Assembly (NCBI GenBank): GCA_910587705.1
Contig: CAJUMX010000017.1
Span: 1-63,647 of the forward strand
Direction: 5' to 3'
Length of the DNA: 63,647 bases
DNA from: an uncultured Oscillibacter sp.
Lineage (GTDB): Bacteria > Bacillota > Clostridia > Oscillospirales > Oscillospiraceae
Position numbers and translations under genes: made by a program
In this document: piece by piece, positions 17,225 to 25,108 of the stretch
Layout: every line of letters starts with the position of its first letter
Numbering within the stretch: position 1 is the first letter of the stretch
The notes under the pieces: generated by a model
Told to the model about the DNA's origin: nothing
The model's input: only the letters and a program-made list of their open reading frames with translations
Database searches by the model: none

Positions 17225-17575
17225 TCACAGGGCCACCACCTGGGCCAGCTTCTCCAGCAGCTCGGAGAGAGGGCCCCACAGGTCGGCATAGTCCTTTTGG
17301 AGCGCCTGGAGCTCGTTGGGGTAGAGGCCGCCGTAGGTGTTCACATGGAGCGCCGCCTGATTGAGATTGTTGGCGCACCGCCGCTGGAGGGACACCAGCT
17401 CCCGCACCGGGGAGAGGTCCACCTGGAGCACGTAGCCGTTGAGGGCCATTTTTCGGACATAGGCGCTCATATTGCGTATGCCCGTCTGCTCCATTCGGTC
17501 CTTGATCGCTTGCAGCTCCTCCGGGCTTACCCAAACATAGAGCGGCACATTCCGTCGGCGCTTCTTTCCCGCCAC
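17225..17575 (-). CDS. MobC-like relaxosome accessory protein
   Basis: A 116-aa basic protein (MAGKKRRRNVPLYVWVSPEE) with a ribbon-helix-helix-like N-terminus and the helical NLNQAALHVNTYG segment typical of plasmid mobilization protein MobC. It binds oriT DNA and helps the relaxase open the strands. The start is a GTG directly after the stop of the upstream gene, whose last codons supply GAGAGG. Confidence 0.85.
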   Translation of the reverse strand: MAGKKRRRNVPLYVWVSPEELQAIKDRMEQTGIRNMSAYVRKMALNGYVLQVDLSPVRELVSLQRRCANNLNQAALHVNTYGGLYPNELQALQKDYADLWGPLSELLEKLAQVVAL

Positions 17576-17577
17576 GG

Positions 17578-18204
17578 CTACCTCTCGCCCCGGTCCGGGG
17601 CCTCCCGTTTGGGCGTGGGCGGGGCCTGCCGCTCCTGGGCCTGCCTGCCCGCCTCTTTCATCTGCCGGGAGATAGGGAATTTTTTTCGCTTGCGTTCAGC
17701 GGCGGCCCGCTGCCGCTCCATACGCTTCCCCACAGCCGGGTTGTCCATGGAGGGCCGCAGCTCATAGTCCGCCATATCCTTTTCCGACAGGGGCCGCGTG
17801 TAGGTCAAGTGCCCCCAGGCCAGGAACGCGCCGCCCTCCACGGGAACGCGCTGGTCATAGTTTACGATCTCGTCCGGGGCGTTGTGGGACGGTTTGGGGA
17901 ACGTACCGATGTCCACAGGCCGCTGGGTGGAGTAATACTTGTAAAGGCCGGGCTCCTCCACCCACGCCACCTTGACGGAAAACTGCCGCTGGTAGTCCTC
18001 CACCCGCTCCGTGAGGTCCCGCGCCAGCGCCTCCCGGTCGCTGCCGTAGTGCCCCCACTCATATTGCTGCCTGCCGTGTTCGTCGTCATAGCAGGCCCAG
18101 GTCACAAAGGGCTCCGGCGCTCTGGGGCACTCGCCCAGGGCGAAGCCCCGGCCATTTTCCAGCATGACGGCCTTTAAGATCGCGTAGCCTTGATTTTTGT
18201 CCAT
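17578..18204 (-). CDS. Hypothetical ICE protein, 208 aa
   Basis: The start is the ATG at 18204 (MDKNQGYAILKAV), 7 nt after GGAGGAG. No signal peptide or membrane segment is seen. The N-terminal half looks globular (FVTWACYDDEHGRQQYEWGH), and the C-terminal tail is highly charged and helical (RMERQRAAAERKRKKF). It is translated just ahead of mobC and is preceded by a large inverted-repeat leader. I do not recognise the family with confidence. Confidence 0.7.
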   Translation of the reverse strand: MDKNQGYAILKAVMLENGRGFALGECPRAPEPFVTWACYDDEHGRQQYEWGHYGSDREALARDLTERVEDYQRQFSVKVAWVEEPGLYKYYSTQRPVDIGTFPKPSHNAPDEIVNYDQRVPVEGGAFLAWGHLTYTRPLSEKDMADYELRPSMDNPAVGKRMERQRAAAERKRKKFPISRQMKEAGRQAQERQAPPTPKREAPDRGER

Positions 18205-18221
18205 GTTGATCTCCTCCAAAA

Positions 18222-18335
18222 TGTTGACAGTATGGGGCCAAAACAGGGGTGGGGCGGGAAATGATACGCCCCGCCTCTGTTTGGCGTCTGGAAAGCCTTG
18301 AAAACGCTGGACTTTTGAGGGCCTAATTGTCAACA
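18222..18335 (-). promoter_or_regulatory. Structured leader with nested inverted repeats
   Basis: Outer arms TGTTGACA (18222-18229) and TGTCAACA (18328-18335) enclose a second pair (GGGGCC / GGGCC) and an inner long hairpin (GCCAAAACAGGGGTGGGGCG / CGCCCCGCCTCTGTTTGGC). The whole 114-nt block ends 6-10 bp before the ribosome site of the 208-aa gene. In RNA it could act as an attenuator or protein-binding leader. Confidence 0.5.
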
Positions 18336-18337
18336 GG

Positions 18338-18691
18338 TCAGCCCCGTTTTTTCCTCATGTGGTCCCGCTGCTGTTTCCTATGGGCGGCCTGGGCGCAGGC
18401 GGTGGAACAGTAGCGCCGCCGCCCGCCCAGGAGGGCGGGCCGTCCGCAGAGGGGACAGGTCCGCGTCTCCACAGGTCCGGGGACGGTCAGGGCGGCCTCC
18501 AGGACCGGGTCCAGGGGCAGGACCGCCGCCCGGAAGTAGCGGCACAGGGGCCCCGTCCAGGTTTTACCCAGCATATAGCACTCACAGTCCAAAGGCAAGC
18601 ATCCCACGGCCCGGTCATAATTGGCGCACCACTTCACCACCAGGGCCCGGATCGCCGCCCGCTCCTCGCGGGTGAGCTCCCGCTGGTCCAT
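18338..18691 (-). CDS. Cysteine-rich VLP domain protein
   Basis: A 117-aa protein with the Cys-rich VLP signature: CANYDRAVGCLPLDCECYML, then CRYFRAAVLPLDP, followed by a C-terminal zinc knuckle (CPLCGRPALLGGRRRYCSTACAQAAHR). This family is typical of clostridial conjugative elements. It may bind DNA or RNA through zinc. It overlaps closely with the small Cys-rich gene upstream (4-bp gap). Confidence 0.78.
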   Translation of the reverse strand: MDQRELTREERAAIRALVVKWCANYDRAVGCLPLDCECYMLGKTWTGPLCRYFRAAVLPLDPVLEAALTVPGPVETRTCPLCGRPALLGGRRRYCSTACAQAAHRKQQRDHMRKKRG

Positions 18692-18695
18692 GCCG

Positions 18696-18881
18696 TCACC
18701 TCCCCTCGCCGGGCCCGGCCCGGCTCCGCAGGTAGGCCCGGAAGCAGGTCACGCACCGCAGGCCCCGCCAGTAGGGACACCCCTCGCACTCCGATCCCCT
18801 GGGGGCCGGGGTGGGTTCCGGGGGCCGGTGGTAGGTGGGCTGCTTCATAAAGGGCTCATAAGGGCTGTTGGTGAAATTCAC
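18696..18881 (-). CDS. Small cysteine-rich ICE protein
   Basis: A 61-aa protein with two CxxC pairs (CEGCPYWRGLRCVTCFRAYL). The start is a GTG that overlaps the DUF4366 stop codon (GTGA), a sign of coupled translation. Similar tiny proteins accompany DUF4366/DUF4315 genes in related elements. It probably binds zinc. Function unknown. Confidence 0.65.
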   Translation of the reverse strand: MNFTNSPYEPFMKQPTYHRPPEPTPAPRGSECEGCPYWRGLRCVTCFRAYLRSRAGPGEGR

Positions 18882-19528
18882 TCGTCCCCTCCCTCGTCCT
18901 CGTCGTCCACGTCCCAGGGGGGCGCGTCGTCGTAGTCGTCGGGCTCGTCATAACTGGAATAGTCCTCCTCCGGCTCCGCCGCCTTTTGCTGCTTGGGACG
19001 GTATATCTTGAAGTACCACCCGGCCCCGCCGCCCAGGGCCAGCACCGCCAGGGCCGCCAGGAGCATCCCGGCCCCGCCCGCCTTTTGGGGCTCCGGCTCC
19101 GGGGCGGGGTCCGGTTCGGGCTCCGGGTCCGGCTCCGCCACAGGGGGCGGGGCCTCCGGCTCCTGCCCAGGCTCCGCCAGGGCCAGCAGATCGGCCACGG
19201 TGACGGCGTTGAGAAAATACACATTCTCCGCGCCCCGCTGCCGGTCTATCACAAGATAGAAAACCGCCTCGTCCGCTGTGGTAATGGTAAAAAACTCCTT
19301 GCCGTCCTGGTCTGTTGCGTTGTCCAGCACCGTCCCCGTCCCCTCCGGGGTGAACGGCTTGGGGTCCGGGGGCTGCTCCACAGGTAGGGGCTCCACGGGC
19401 TCCAGGCCCACCCAGGGGACATACTCGCCGCCCTCGTCTCCGCCGCCAGCGTAGGCGGGGACCGTGAGCACCCCCACCATCAGGACGGCGCAGAGCATAG
19501 CCGCCAGCATACGGGATTTTTTCTTCAT
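18878..19528 (-). CDS. DUF4366 membrane protein
   Basis: A 216-aa protein: signal peptide (MLAAMLCAVLMVGVLTVPAYA), an extracellular domain with FFTITTADEAVFYLVIDRQR, a Pro/Glu-rich repeat linker (PEPEPDPAPEPEP), one membrane segment (GMLLAALAVLALGGGAGWYF), and an acidic cytoplasmic tail. This is the DUF4366 layout found in ICE transfer operons. It probably belongs to the mating-pair apparatus. It overlaps the DUF4315 gene by ATGA. Confidence 0.85.
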   Translation of the reverse strand: MKKKSRMLAAMLCAVLMVGVLTVPAYAGGGDEGGEYVPWVGLEPVEPLPVEQPPDPKPFTPEGTGTVLDNATDQDGKEFFTITTADEAVFYLVIDRQRGAENVYFLNAVTVADLLALAEPGQEPEAPPPVAEPDPEPEPDPAPEPEPQKAGGAGMLLAALAVLALGGGAGWYFKIYRPKQQKAAEPEEDYSSYDEPDDYDDAPPWDVDDEDEGGDE

Positions 19529-19776
19529 TCCGCACTCTCCTTTCCCTCGCCGTGCTTCTGGACACGGTGTCCAGAGGGCCCGTCCCGGAGCTGCCGCAGG
19601 AGGGCAGGCAGCTCGTCCAGGGACACGCTCATGCCCCGCACGATGTCCACGATCTCCTCATTCTCGGCCTCCCGGTGCTTCTGCTCCAGCTCTTTCAGCC
19701 GGGCCTGCTGCTCGCTGATCTTGGCCTTGACTTTCTCCATCTCAGCCCAAATTTTCGCGCTCTTGCTGACTGCCAT
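19525..19776 (-). CDS. DUF4315 coiled-coil protein with palindrome-encoded tail
   Basis: An 83-aa protein. The N-terminal ~60 residues are a coiled coil of DUF4315 type (AEMEKVKAKISEQQARLKEL) followed by IVDIVRGMSVSLDELPALL. The last ~16 residues (GPSGHRVQKHGEG and on) are encoded by palindrome copy 5 and the bases after it. So here the repeat lies inside the coding sequence, with the frame kept open. Confidence 0.78.
   Translation of the reverse strand: MAVSKSAKIWAEMEKVKAKISEQQARLKELEQKHREAENEEIVDIVRGMSVSLDELPALLRQLRDGPSGHRVQKHGEGKESAE
19555..19577. repeat. ICE palindrome copy 5 (inside DUF4315 gene)
   Basis: Arms TCTGGACAC and GTGTCCAGA around a central G, perfect over 19 bp; the next outer pair is T-G. 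It encodes SGHRVQ near the DUF4315 C-terminus. Confidence 0.9.
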
Positions 19777-19791
19777 TCAAAACCTCCTTCA

Positions 19792-21270
19792 TCATGGTAA
19801 ACGCCCCCAGGCGTAAAAATGGGACTGCCAGTAGCTTGTATTCAAGCTGGTAAATTGCACCGGGTCCCCACAGTGGAGCATCATCCCGTCCCCCACATAG
19901 AGGCCGCAGTGGGTCACGCCGTCCGGGTTGGGCGCGTCGTAGGTGTAGCGGAAGAATACCAAATCGCCGGGCCGTGGGGAGCTGACAGGGGTGCAGTAGT
20001 TATAAAGCCCCTGGGCCCCCAGGCGGCCCACGTCCCACCCGCATTGGTTCAGCACATAGGACAGATAGCCGGAACAGTCAAAGGACGTGGCCGGGGAACT
20101 GCCGCCCCACACATAGGGATAGCCCAGGTACTTCTCCGCCTCGGTGAGCAAGGCGGCAAAAGCGGGATCGGAAAGATACTGCTCCGGCACGTCGTAGGGC
20201 TGGGGCGGGTTGGTGATGTACTTGTCCACATAGCCGGAGCCGGGGAACAGGTCGGGCCGGTTGCCCAGGGCGGCCATGTAGAGGGCATACCGGGATAACT
20301 GCTCCCCGCCCATGATGTAAATGGGCAGGTGGGACAGGTCCTCGTTTTTCAGCGTCACCGTGCAAATGTAGTAATCGTAGTACACGCGGTAGCTGCTGGA
20401 ATGGGTGTTGCCCTCGGCGTCGGTCCAGGTGTCCGTCTCGATGTAATACCGCCGCTCCGTCACCACGTCCTCCGTCAAAATATACTGCCGGCCGAAAATG
20501 GCCTGGAGGGTCCCCCGCGCCTCCTCCAGCGTCCACTCCCCCTCATGGAGCGCAGAGAGCATGGAGATCAGCACATAGGGGTCATGCTCGATGGCGTTCA
20601 GGTCGAAGTGGTATTCGTCATAGTCGTGGGTGCTGGTGTAGGTGTCAAGGTAGTGTTGCAGCTCCGCCTCCAACGCGCAGTAGGCGGCCTCGGCCCCCAG
20701 CATATCCCCGTCCTGGGCGGGGTAGGTGCTGGCCCCGATCCCCCCGATGATCCCGTTGCCCAGTGTCACCAGGGAGGAGGCGCAGGACTGGACCGTAAAC
20801 AGGAGGAGGAGACAGGCCAGGGCGATCACCACCCCAACCGGGTGACGCTTGACGAAGCCCGCCGCCTTTTCCGCCAGCTTCTCCGCAGAGACGGCGGTTT
20901 TCTCGGCGGCCCTGGCCCCTTGCTTGGCGGCCTCCCGCGCCTGTTTCGCGTACTGCCGTTTTTGGCGCTGCTTCTGGGCGAACCGGGCCAGGGCGTTCTT
21001 GCCCAGGTCCGGGTGCTTCTCCAGCTCCGTTTGAAAGCGGTGCTCCGCCGTGGCCTTGACATACCGGCTTTCCGCGCGGGCGGCGGCCCTGGCCGGGTGG
21101 TCCCGGATGGCCTGCCGCACACGGCGGGTCCCCCAGCGCCCCACGGCCTCGCCCACCAGCTCGGAGTGGTGGGCCCCCTCGGTCCCCACGTTCTCATGCT
21201 CCACCTCGTACACCTTGCCGTGGACGAAGCCGTGAACGCCCCAGCCCAGGGCCCCGGCCCCACGCTTCAC
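19792..21270 (-). CDS. NlpC/P60 (C40) cell-wall hydrolase of the transfer system
   Basis: A 492-aa protein. The N-terminal ~130 residues are cytoplasmic and basic. One membrane segment follows (VVIALACLLLLFTVQSCASSLV), then a lysozyme-like or spacer domain, and a C-terminal NlpC/P60 domain with the catalytic Cys in FDCSGYLSYV and the His in VTHCGLYVGDG. It should open peptidoglycan for the transfer channel. The start is a GTG overlapping the upstream stop (GTGA). Confidence 0.87.
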   Translation of the reverse strand: MKRGAGALGWGVHGFVHGKVYEVEHENVGTEGAHHSELVGEAVGRWGTRRVRQAIRDHPARAAARAESRYVKATAEHRFQTELEKHPDLGKNALARFAQKQRQKRQYAKQAREAAKQGARAAEKTAVSAEKLAEKAAGFVKRHPVGVVIALACLLLLFTVQSCASSLVTLGNGIIGGIGASTYPAQDGDMLGAEAAYCALEAELQHYLDTYTSTHDYDEYHFDLNAIEHDPYVLISMLSALHEGEWTLEEARGTLQAIFGRQYILTEDVVTERRYYIETDTWTDAEGNTHSSSYRVYYDYYICTVTLKNEDLSHLPIYIMGGEQLSRYALYMAALGNRPDLFPGSGYVDKYITNPPQPYDVPEQYLSDPAFAALLTEAEKYLGYPYVWGGSSPATSFDCSGYLSYVLNQCGWDVGRLGAQGLYNYCTPVSSPRPGDLVFFRYTYDAPNPDGVTHCGLYVGDGMMLHCGDPVQFTSLNTSYWQSHFYAWGRLP

Positions 21271-21518
21271 CGGGCCGGGGGCTTGACCGGGGCCTGGGCC
21301 GCCAGCTTCTCCTGGGCCGCGCCCATGCGGAGCTTGGCCTTTTCCGCCTTCACCGCGCTCCGCTCCGCCCGCGTCTGCCCCTGGGCGCTCCGCTTCTTCC
21401 CCTCCTGCCGCAGCCGTTCGGAGGGCCGGGCCCGTTCGCTCTCCTGGTGGAGCTTGGACTTGTACCCAGACCTCTGGACACGGTGTCCAGAGCCAGGCCG
21501 GGCCTTACCCCTGCCCAT
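21267..21518 (-). CDS. Small basic ICE protein whose N-terminus spans a palindrome
   Basis: An 83-aa, very basic, helical protein (LRQEGKKRSAQGQTRAERSA). Its ATG at 21518 lies inside the last codons of virB4, so it is read by coupling. The residues after the start, GSGHRVQRSG, come from palindrome copy 6. I do not recognise the family. If the true start is elsewhere, the palindrome would be intergenic. Confidence 0.5.
   Translation of the reverse strand: MGRGKARPGSGHRVQRSGYKSKLHQESERARPSERLRQEGKKRSAQGQTRAERSAVKAEKAKLRMGAAQEKLAAQAPVKPPAR
21472..21492. repeat. ICE palindrome copy 6
   Basis: Arms CTCTGGACAC and GTGTCCAGAG around a central G. It lies 13 bp after the virB4 stop codon, within the N-terminal codons of the small basic gene. 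Confidence 0.92.
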
Positions 21519-23862
21519 TGGCCTTGTCCTCCGGCTTGGTGGTCAGGAGGGTGTAAAGCTCGGTGTCCTGGGGGAAGTGGTCCACAAAGGGGATGGTGGT
21601 GTCCCCATAAAAAAGCAGCCCCTCGCCGGAGCCGGAGTGGGTGACGTAGGAAAGCTGGTGGGGGGAAATCCCCAGGTGGCTTGCCAGCACCTTTTGATCC
21701 CCGGCGGCCTGGGACAGCATATAGAGGAAATCGCAGTTGCCGAAAATGGACTCTATTTCGCTGCTCTCCAGCAGGCTTTTCACATTCTGGGTGATCCCGC
21801 TGGGGATGGCCCCCCATTTGCGGAAACGCCGGAAAATCTCCACACTGTACGCCGCCGTCTGGGGCTCCGCCAGCAGAACGTGAAACTCGTCCTGGTACAC
21901 CCAGGTCGCCCGCCGCCGGTCCCGGTTCTCTGTCACCCGGCCCCAGATTTGGTCCGTGAGGATCAGCAGCCCGATCTTTTTCAGCATCTTCCCCAGGGCC
22001 TTGATGTCGAAGCACAGGAGGCGGGAATTGACCTGGACGTTGGTTCGGTGGTTGAACAGGTTGAGGGACCCGGTGCAGTACAGCTCCAGGGCGGAGGCCA
22101 CCCGCCGGGCCTCCGGCTCGGACTGCTTCAGCAGCTCGTCGTAGAGGTCCTGGAGAATGGGCATACGCTCCGGGGCCGGGTCCGCCAGATAGGGACGGTA
22201 GATGGTCCGCACACAGCGGTCGATCACCGTCTTTTCCACAGGGGCCAGCCCGCTCCGCCCGCCCACGATCAGCTCGCACAGGGAGAGGATGAAATCGCTT
22301 TTGAGGGACAGGGGGTCCTCGTCGTCGGCGTAGTTGGGGTTGATGTCCATGGGGTTGATGAACGTGCCCGCCGTGGCGGAGGGGGACAGGCGCACTACCT
22401 GCCCGCCCAGCCGGTTCACCAGGGGGTAATACTCCCCCTCCGGGTCCGCTATGATGATGTCGTCGTCCGGGAGGGTGAGAAACACGTTGACGATCTCCCG
22501 CTTGGCGGCGAAGCTCTTGCCGCTGCCGGGGGTCCCCAGGAAAAGCCCGTTGGGGTTTTTAAGACGCTTGCGGTCCGCCATAATGACGTTGTTGGAGAGG
22601 GCGTTCATGCCGTAGTAGAGGGCGGCCCCGTCCATGCGGAGCTCTTTTGTCATAAAGGGAATGAAAATCGCCGTGGAGCTGGTAGTCATGCCCCGCTGTA
22701 TCTCGATGGCGTTTCCACCCAGCACCAGGGAGGACGTGAAGCCCTGCTCCTGCTGCCAGTCCAGCCGCTTCAAGGCGCAGTTGTACTTTTGGGCGATCCC
22801 GGAGATGGTGAACACGTCGTTCTCCAGCTTTTGCCGGGTGGGAGCGATATTCACCACGGTAAACGTGAGGAGGAACATTCTTTCATTCCGGGACTGGAGG
22901 TCGGCCAGGAGGGCCGCCGCGTCCTTGGAGTAGGTAATGAGGTCCGGGGGCAAAATTTCCATATCGTACCCGGCCCGGACTGCCTTCTTCTGCTCCTCCA
23001 CCTTCATCTTGTCAATGTCGGAGATTTTGCCCTTGGTCATTTTGATGGCCTTGAGCTGGTCCACGGTCTGGACGTGGAGGGTGACGGTCATTTCCGCGTC
23101 CAGCTCCAGAAGCTCCAGCAGCAGTTTGTCCGACAGCTCGGAGGCCATGATCTGCAAGTAGGAGGCCGCGCCCCAGGACTGGCCCAGCCGGAACGTCCGG
23201 GCGGCGGTGAAGTCGAAGCTGTCCGGGGCGATGAAGTCTTTCGTCCCCATGCCGGTTTTCACGATGTCCGGCCAGGAGAAGCGGAACGGCTCCCGGCCCC
23301 CTGGGTGCATCTGGCCGTGAAGCGTCTCCAGCCGCTCCCGCCCGTTGAGCACACGGGAATGGGCCCCCAGCTTCTTGAAGTTGCCCATGATGTCGCTGGA
23401 GACGCGCTCCAGCCGGGGGCGGGCCGTCTCCAGGCCCTCGGCGGGGACGCCGAAGGTGATGTACTTGGAGCGGACGATCCCGTTGTTGCTCCTGGCGATC
23501 TGCCGTTTCAGCATATCCACATATTCCCCCCGGATACTGTCAAAGTCGTCGTGAGCCATGGGGATATTGACCTTGTACCGGCTGCCGCCCCTGGAGCGGT
23601 GGTTGATGAAAGAGAGCTGGAACGGGAGGGCGCTGTCAAAGTAGTTGAGGAAGCCGCACCAGCCGTCGAAGATGGCGGACTGGTCCTCGCTGGAGGCCAC
23701 GGAGTAGTTGATGTCCTCGTAGGAGATGGTTTTGGTGTAGAAGCCGTCCCGCACCCGGCAAATGCCGTCTTTCAGCATCTCCACATAGGGGATGGTCTGC
23801 TGTGCGGAGAGGGAACGCTTACCGGCCCTTGCGGGCCCGGCGCTTTTGGTTCTTATGTTCAG
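21505..23862 (-). CDS. VirB4-type conjugation ATPase
   Basis: A ~786-codon gene with Walker A GTPGSGKSFAAKRE and Walker B IIIADPEGEY, and the VirB4 N-terminal domain (SAQQTIPYVEMLKDGICRV). It powers the type IV secretion channel. The start is unclear. AAAGGAGG sits 9 nt before a CTG at 23862, and no ATG is near. The PrgI frame, which overlaps here, encodes a basic stretch (HKNQKRRARKGR) of the kind found at VirB4 N-termini, so an indel at the junction is the alternative. Confidence 0.9.
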   Translation of the reverse strand: MNIRTKSAGPARAGKRSLSAQQTIPYVEMLKDGICRVRDGFYTKTISYEDINYSVASSEDQSAIFDGWCGFLNYFDSALPFQLSFINHRSRGGSRYKVNIPMAHDDFDSIRGEYVDMLKRQIARSNNGIVRSKYITFGVPAEGLETARPRLERVSSDIMGNFKKLGAHSRVLNGRERLETLHGQMHPGGREPFRFSWPDIVKTGMGTKDFIAPDSFDFTAARTFRLGQSWGAASYLQIMASELSDKLLLELLELDAEMTVTLHVQTVDQLKAIKMTKGKISDIDKMKVEEQKKAVRAGYDMEILPPDLITYSKDAAALLADLQSRNERMFLLTFTVVNIAPTRQKLENDVFTISGIAQKYNCALKRLDWQQEQGFTSSLVLGGNAIEIQRGMTTSSTAIFIPFMTKELRMDGAALYYGMNALSNNVIMADRKRLKNPNGLFLGTPGSGKSFAAKREIVNVFLTLPDDDIIIADPEGEYYPLVNRLGGQVVRLSPSATAGTFINPMDINPNYADDEDPLSLKSDFILSLCELIVGGRSGLAPVEKTVIDRCVRTIYRPYLADPAPERMPILQDLYDELLKQSEPEARRVASALELYCTGSLNLFNHRTNVQVNSRLLCFDIKALGKMLKKIGLLILTDQIWGRVTENRDRRRATWVYQDEFHVLLAEPQTAAYSVEIFRRFRKWGAIPSGITQNVKSLLESSEIESIFGNCDFLYMLSQAAGDQKVLASHLGISPHQLSYVTHSGSGEGLLFYGDTTIPFVDHFPQDTELYTLLTTKPEDKANGQG

Positions 23863-24199
23863 AAGCCGATACCTCCTTTCCGGCGAACGGCGCGTAGATG
23901 TTCTGCGTTCGGTAGGGCCTGGGGCCGGGCCGGAGGAAGCGAGCGCGGATGATGTTCCGCACCACTTTCTCAAAGGGCAGGCCGTCCTTTTCGTACATCG
24001 CCATGAGGAACGCCGGGAGCATGATCCCCAGCATGAGGAACATGGCCCCGGTGCCTCCGACGGCCCCACGGGTCAGCAGGTAGACGGGGACGCCCACCAG
24101 CCCGCCGCCGCCAAAGCAAATGAGCTGCCGCTTGGTGAGGTTAAACGCCAGCTTGGTCTTGACCCTGGACAGGTCGTTGGGGACATTCACATAGGGCAA
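23819..24199 (-). CDS. PrgI-family T4SS membrane protein
   Basis: A 126-aa protein with two membrane segments (LICFGGGGLVGVPVYLL and AMFLMLGIMLPAFLMAMY) and the N-terminal VNVPNDLSRVKTKLAFNLT of PrgI. It is the small inner-membrane partner encoded before virB4. The start is a TTG at 24199 with AGGAGGG upstream. Its last ~15 codons overlap the virB4 leader. Confidence 0.85.
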   Translation of the reverse strand: MPYVNVPNDLSRVKTKLAFNLTKRQLICFGGGGLVGVPVYLLTRGAVGGTGAMFLMLGIMLPAFLMAMYEKDGLPFEKVVRNIIRARFLRPGPRPYRTQNIYAPFAGKEVSASEHKNQKRRARKGR

Positions 24200-24225
24200 A
24201 AATCAACCCTCCTTTCTTGTGGTTG

Positions 24226-24248
24226 CCTCTGGACACGGTGTCCAGAGG
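24226..24248. repeat. ICE palindrome copy 7
   Basis: Arms CCTCTGGACAC and GTGTCCAGAGG around a central G. It lies between the PrgI start and the HNH gene's stop codon. Confidence 0.92.
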
Positions 24249-24311
24249 TCGGAGTCATTACAAAATAAAAGAGCAACCGCTATTCACAGTTGCTCTTCCT
24301 CATATTAGGAC

Positions 24312-25055
24312 TTAATCAAAATCCATCCTACAATATAGCATTTCATATATTACGATTTTAACACAAATTCCTCCAACATCATTATACGATACTTGATAAC
24401 GATACTGATTATCCTGCACATCGTTCCAAAACATAAATGCTGATGCCTCGCCAGTATCTGCGTTTTGAATAATATATGCCCCTGTGCAACTTCTTGATCC
24501 GACCTCGGGAAACAACTTCATTTCTGGAATCTCTTCAAATTTTCTGACAGAATCTTCTGACATATTGAAAATGAAATTGTATCTTATGGTTATATCGCTA
24601 TCATCGAAATTGATATGGTCAAACTCAAAACCAGCGTGTCCTTTTGCAAGTTTTACAAGGATACGACACAAGCGGTTTTCATCAATATGGTAATGAACTT
24701 GACCACCCTCTATTTTAATCTGTTCGTCAAGGAGGTCTTTTAATTTTGAGTTTCTTTCCAGTCGTCGGACTGTATCAGGTTGTTGCGTATAATTTTGGTA
24801 AACGGCCGCTTTAAGGACATCCAGAAAACAAGATACATATTCTTCATCCTTTGAAAAACCATTATTACATTCAAAACATGCTGGAAGCGTTGCTAAATCA
24901 GCAGGATAGGGCTCTATAAGAAAAGCCTTTGAGGGTATGTGCTCCCTTGTAGTTGCAGGTTTTCCGCAATATATGCAACCCTTTTCTCTGGACTTGTCCC
25001 ATGAAGTAAAGTATCCTATGCCTCCATTTCCTCCAGGTCGATTTCGCTGTCCCAT
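24312..25055 (-). CDS. HNH-type nuclease-like cargo protein
   Basis: A 247-aa protein. The N-terminus has a zinc/HNH-like pattern: CIYCGKPATTREHIPSKAFL (CxxC then EH), then PACFECNNGFSKDEEY (CxxCN). The remaining ~170 residues show no family I know. The gene is clearly AT-richer than its neighbours and sits between PrgI and TrbL, splitting a normally compact operon. Related HNH proteins serve in defence against phage; that role here is inference. The ATG is weakly supported by CCTCC-type sites. Confidence 0.7.
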   Translation of the reverse strand: MGQRNRPGGNGGIGYFTSWDKSREKGCIYCGKPATTREHIPSKAFLIEPYPADLATLPACFECNNGFSKDEEYVSCFLDVLKAAVYQNYTQQPDTVRRLERNSKLKDLLDEQIKIEGGQVHYHIDENRLCRILVKLAKGHAGFEFDHINFDDSDITIRYNFIFNMSEDSVRKFEEIPEMKLFPEVGSRSCTGAYIIQNADTGEASAFMFWNDVQDNQYRYQVSYNDVGGICVKIVIYEMLYCRMDFD

Positions 25056-25108
25056 ATAATCACCCCTTGGAGGAAATTATAGCACAAGAAAATAGTTATT
25101 GCACTACT

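Noticed and set aside
20329..23952. A 1,207-aa open frame on the + strand across the ICE
   Set aside because: It is the mirror of virB4 and the NlpC gene. High GC keeps the opposite frame open; it has no domain and no ribosome site.
21505..24069. VirB4 starting at the ATG at 24069
   Set aside because: The first ~69 codons would lie inside PrgI and read as Arg/Ser/Pro-rich shadow sequence without VirB4 similarity.
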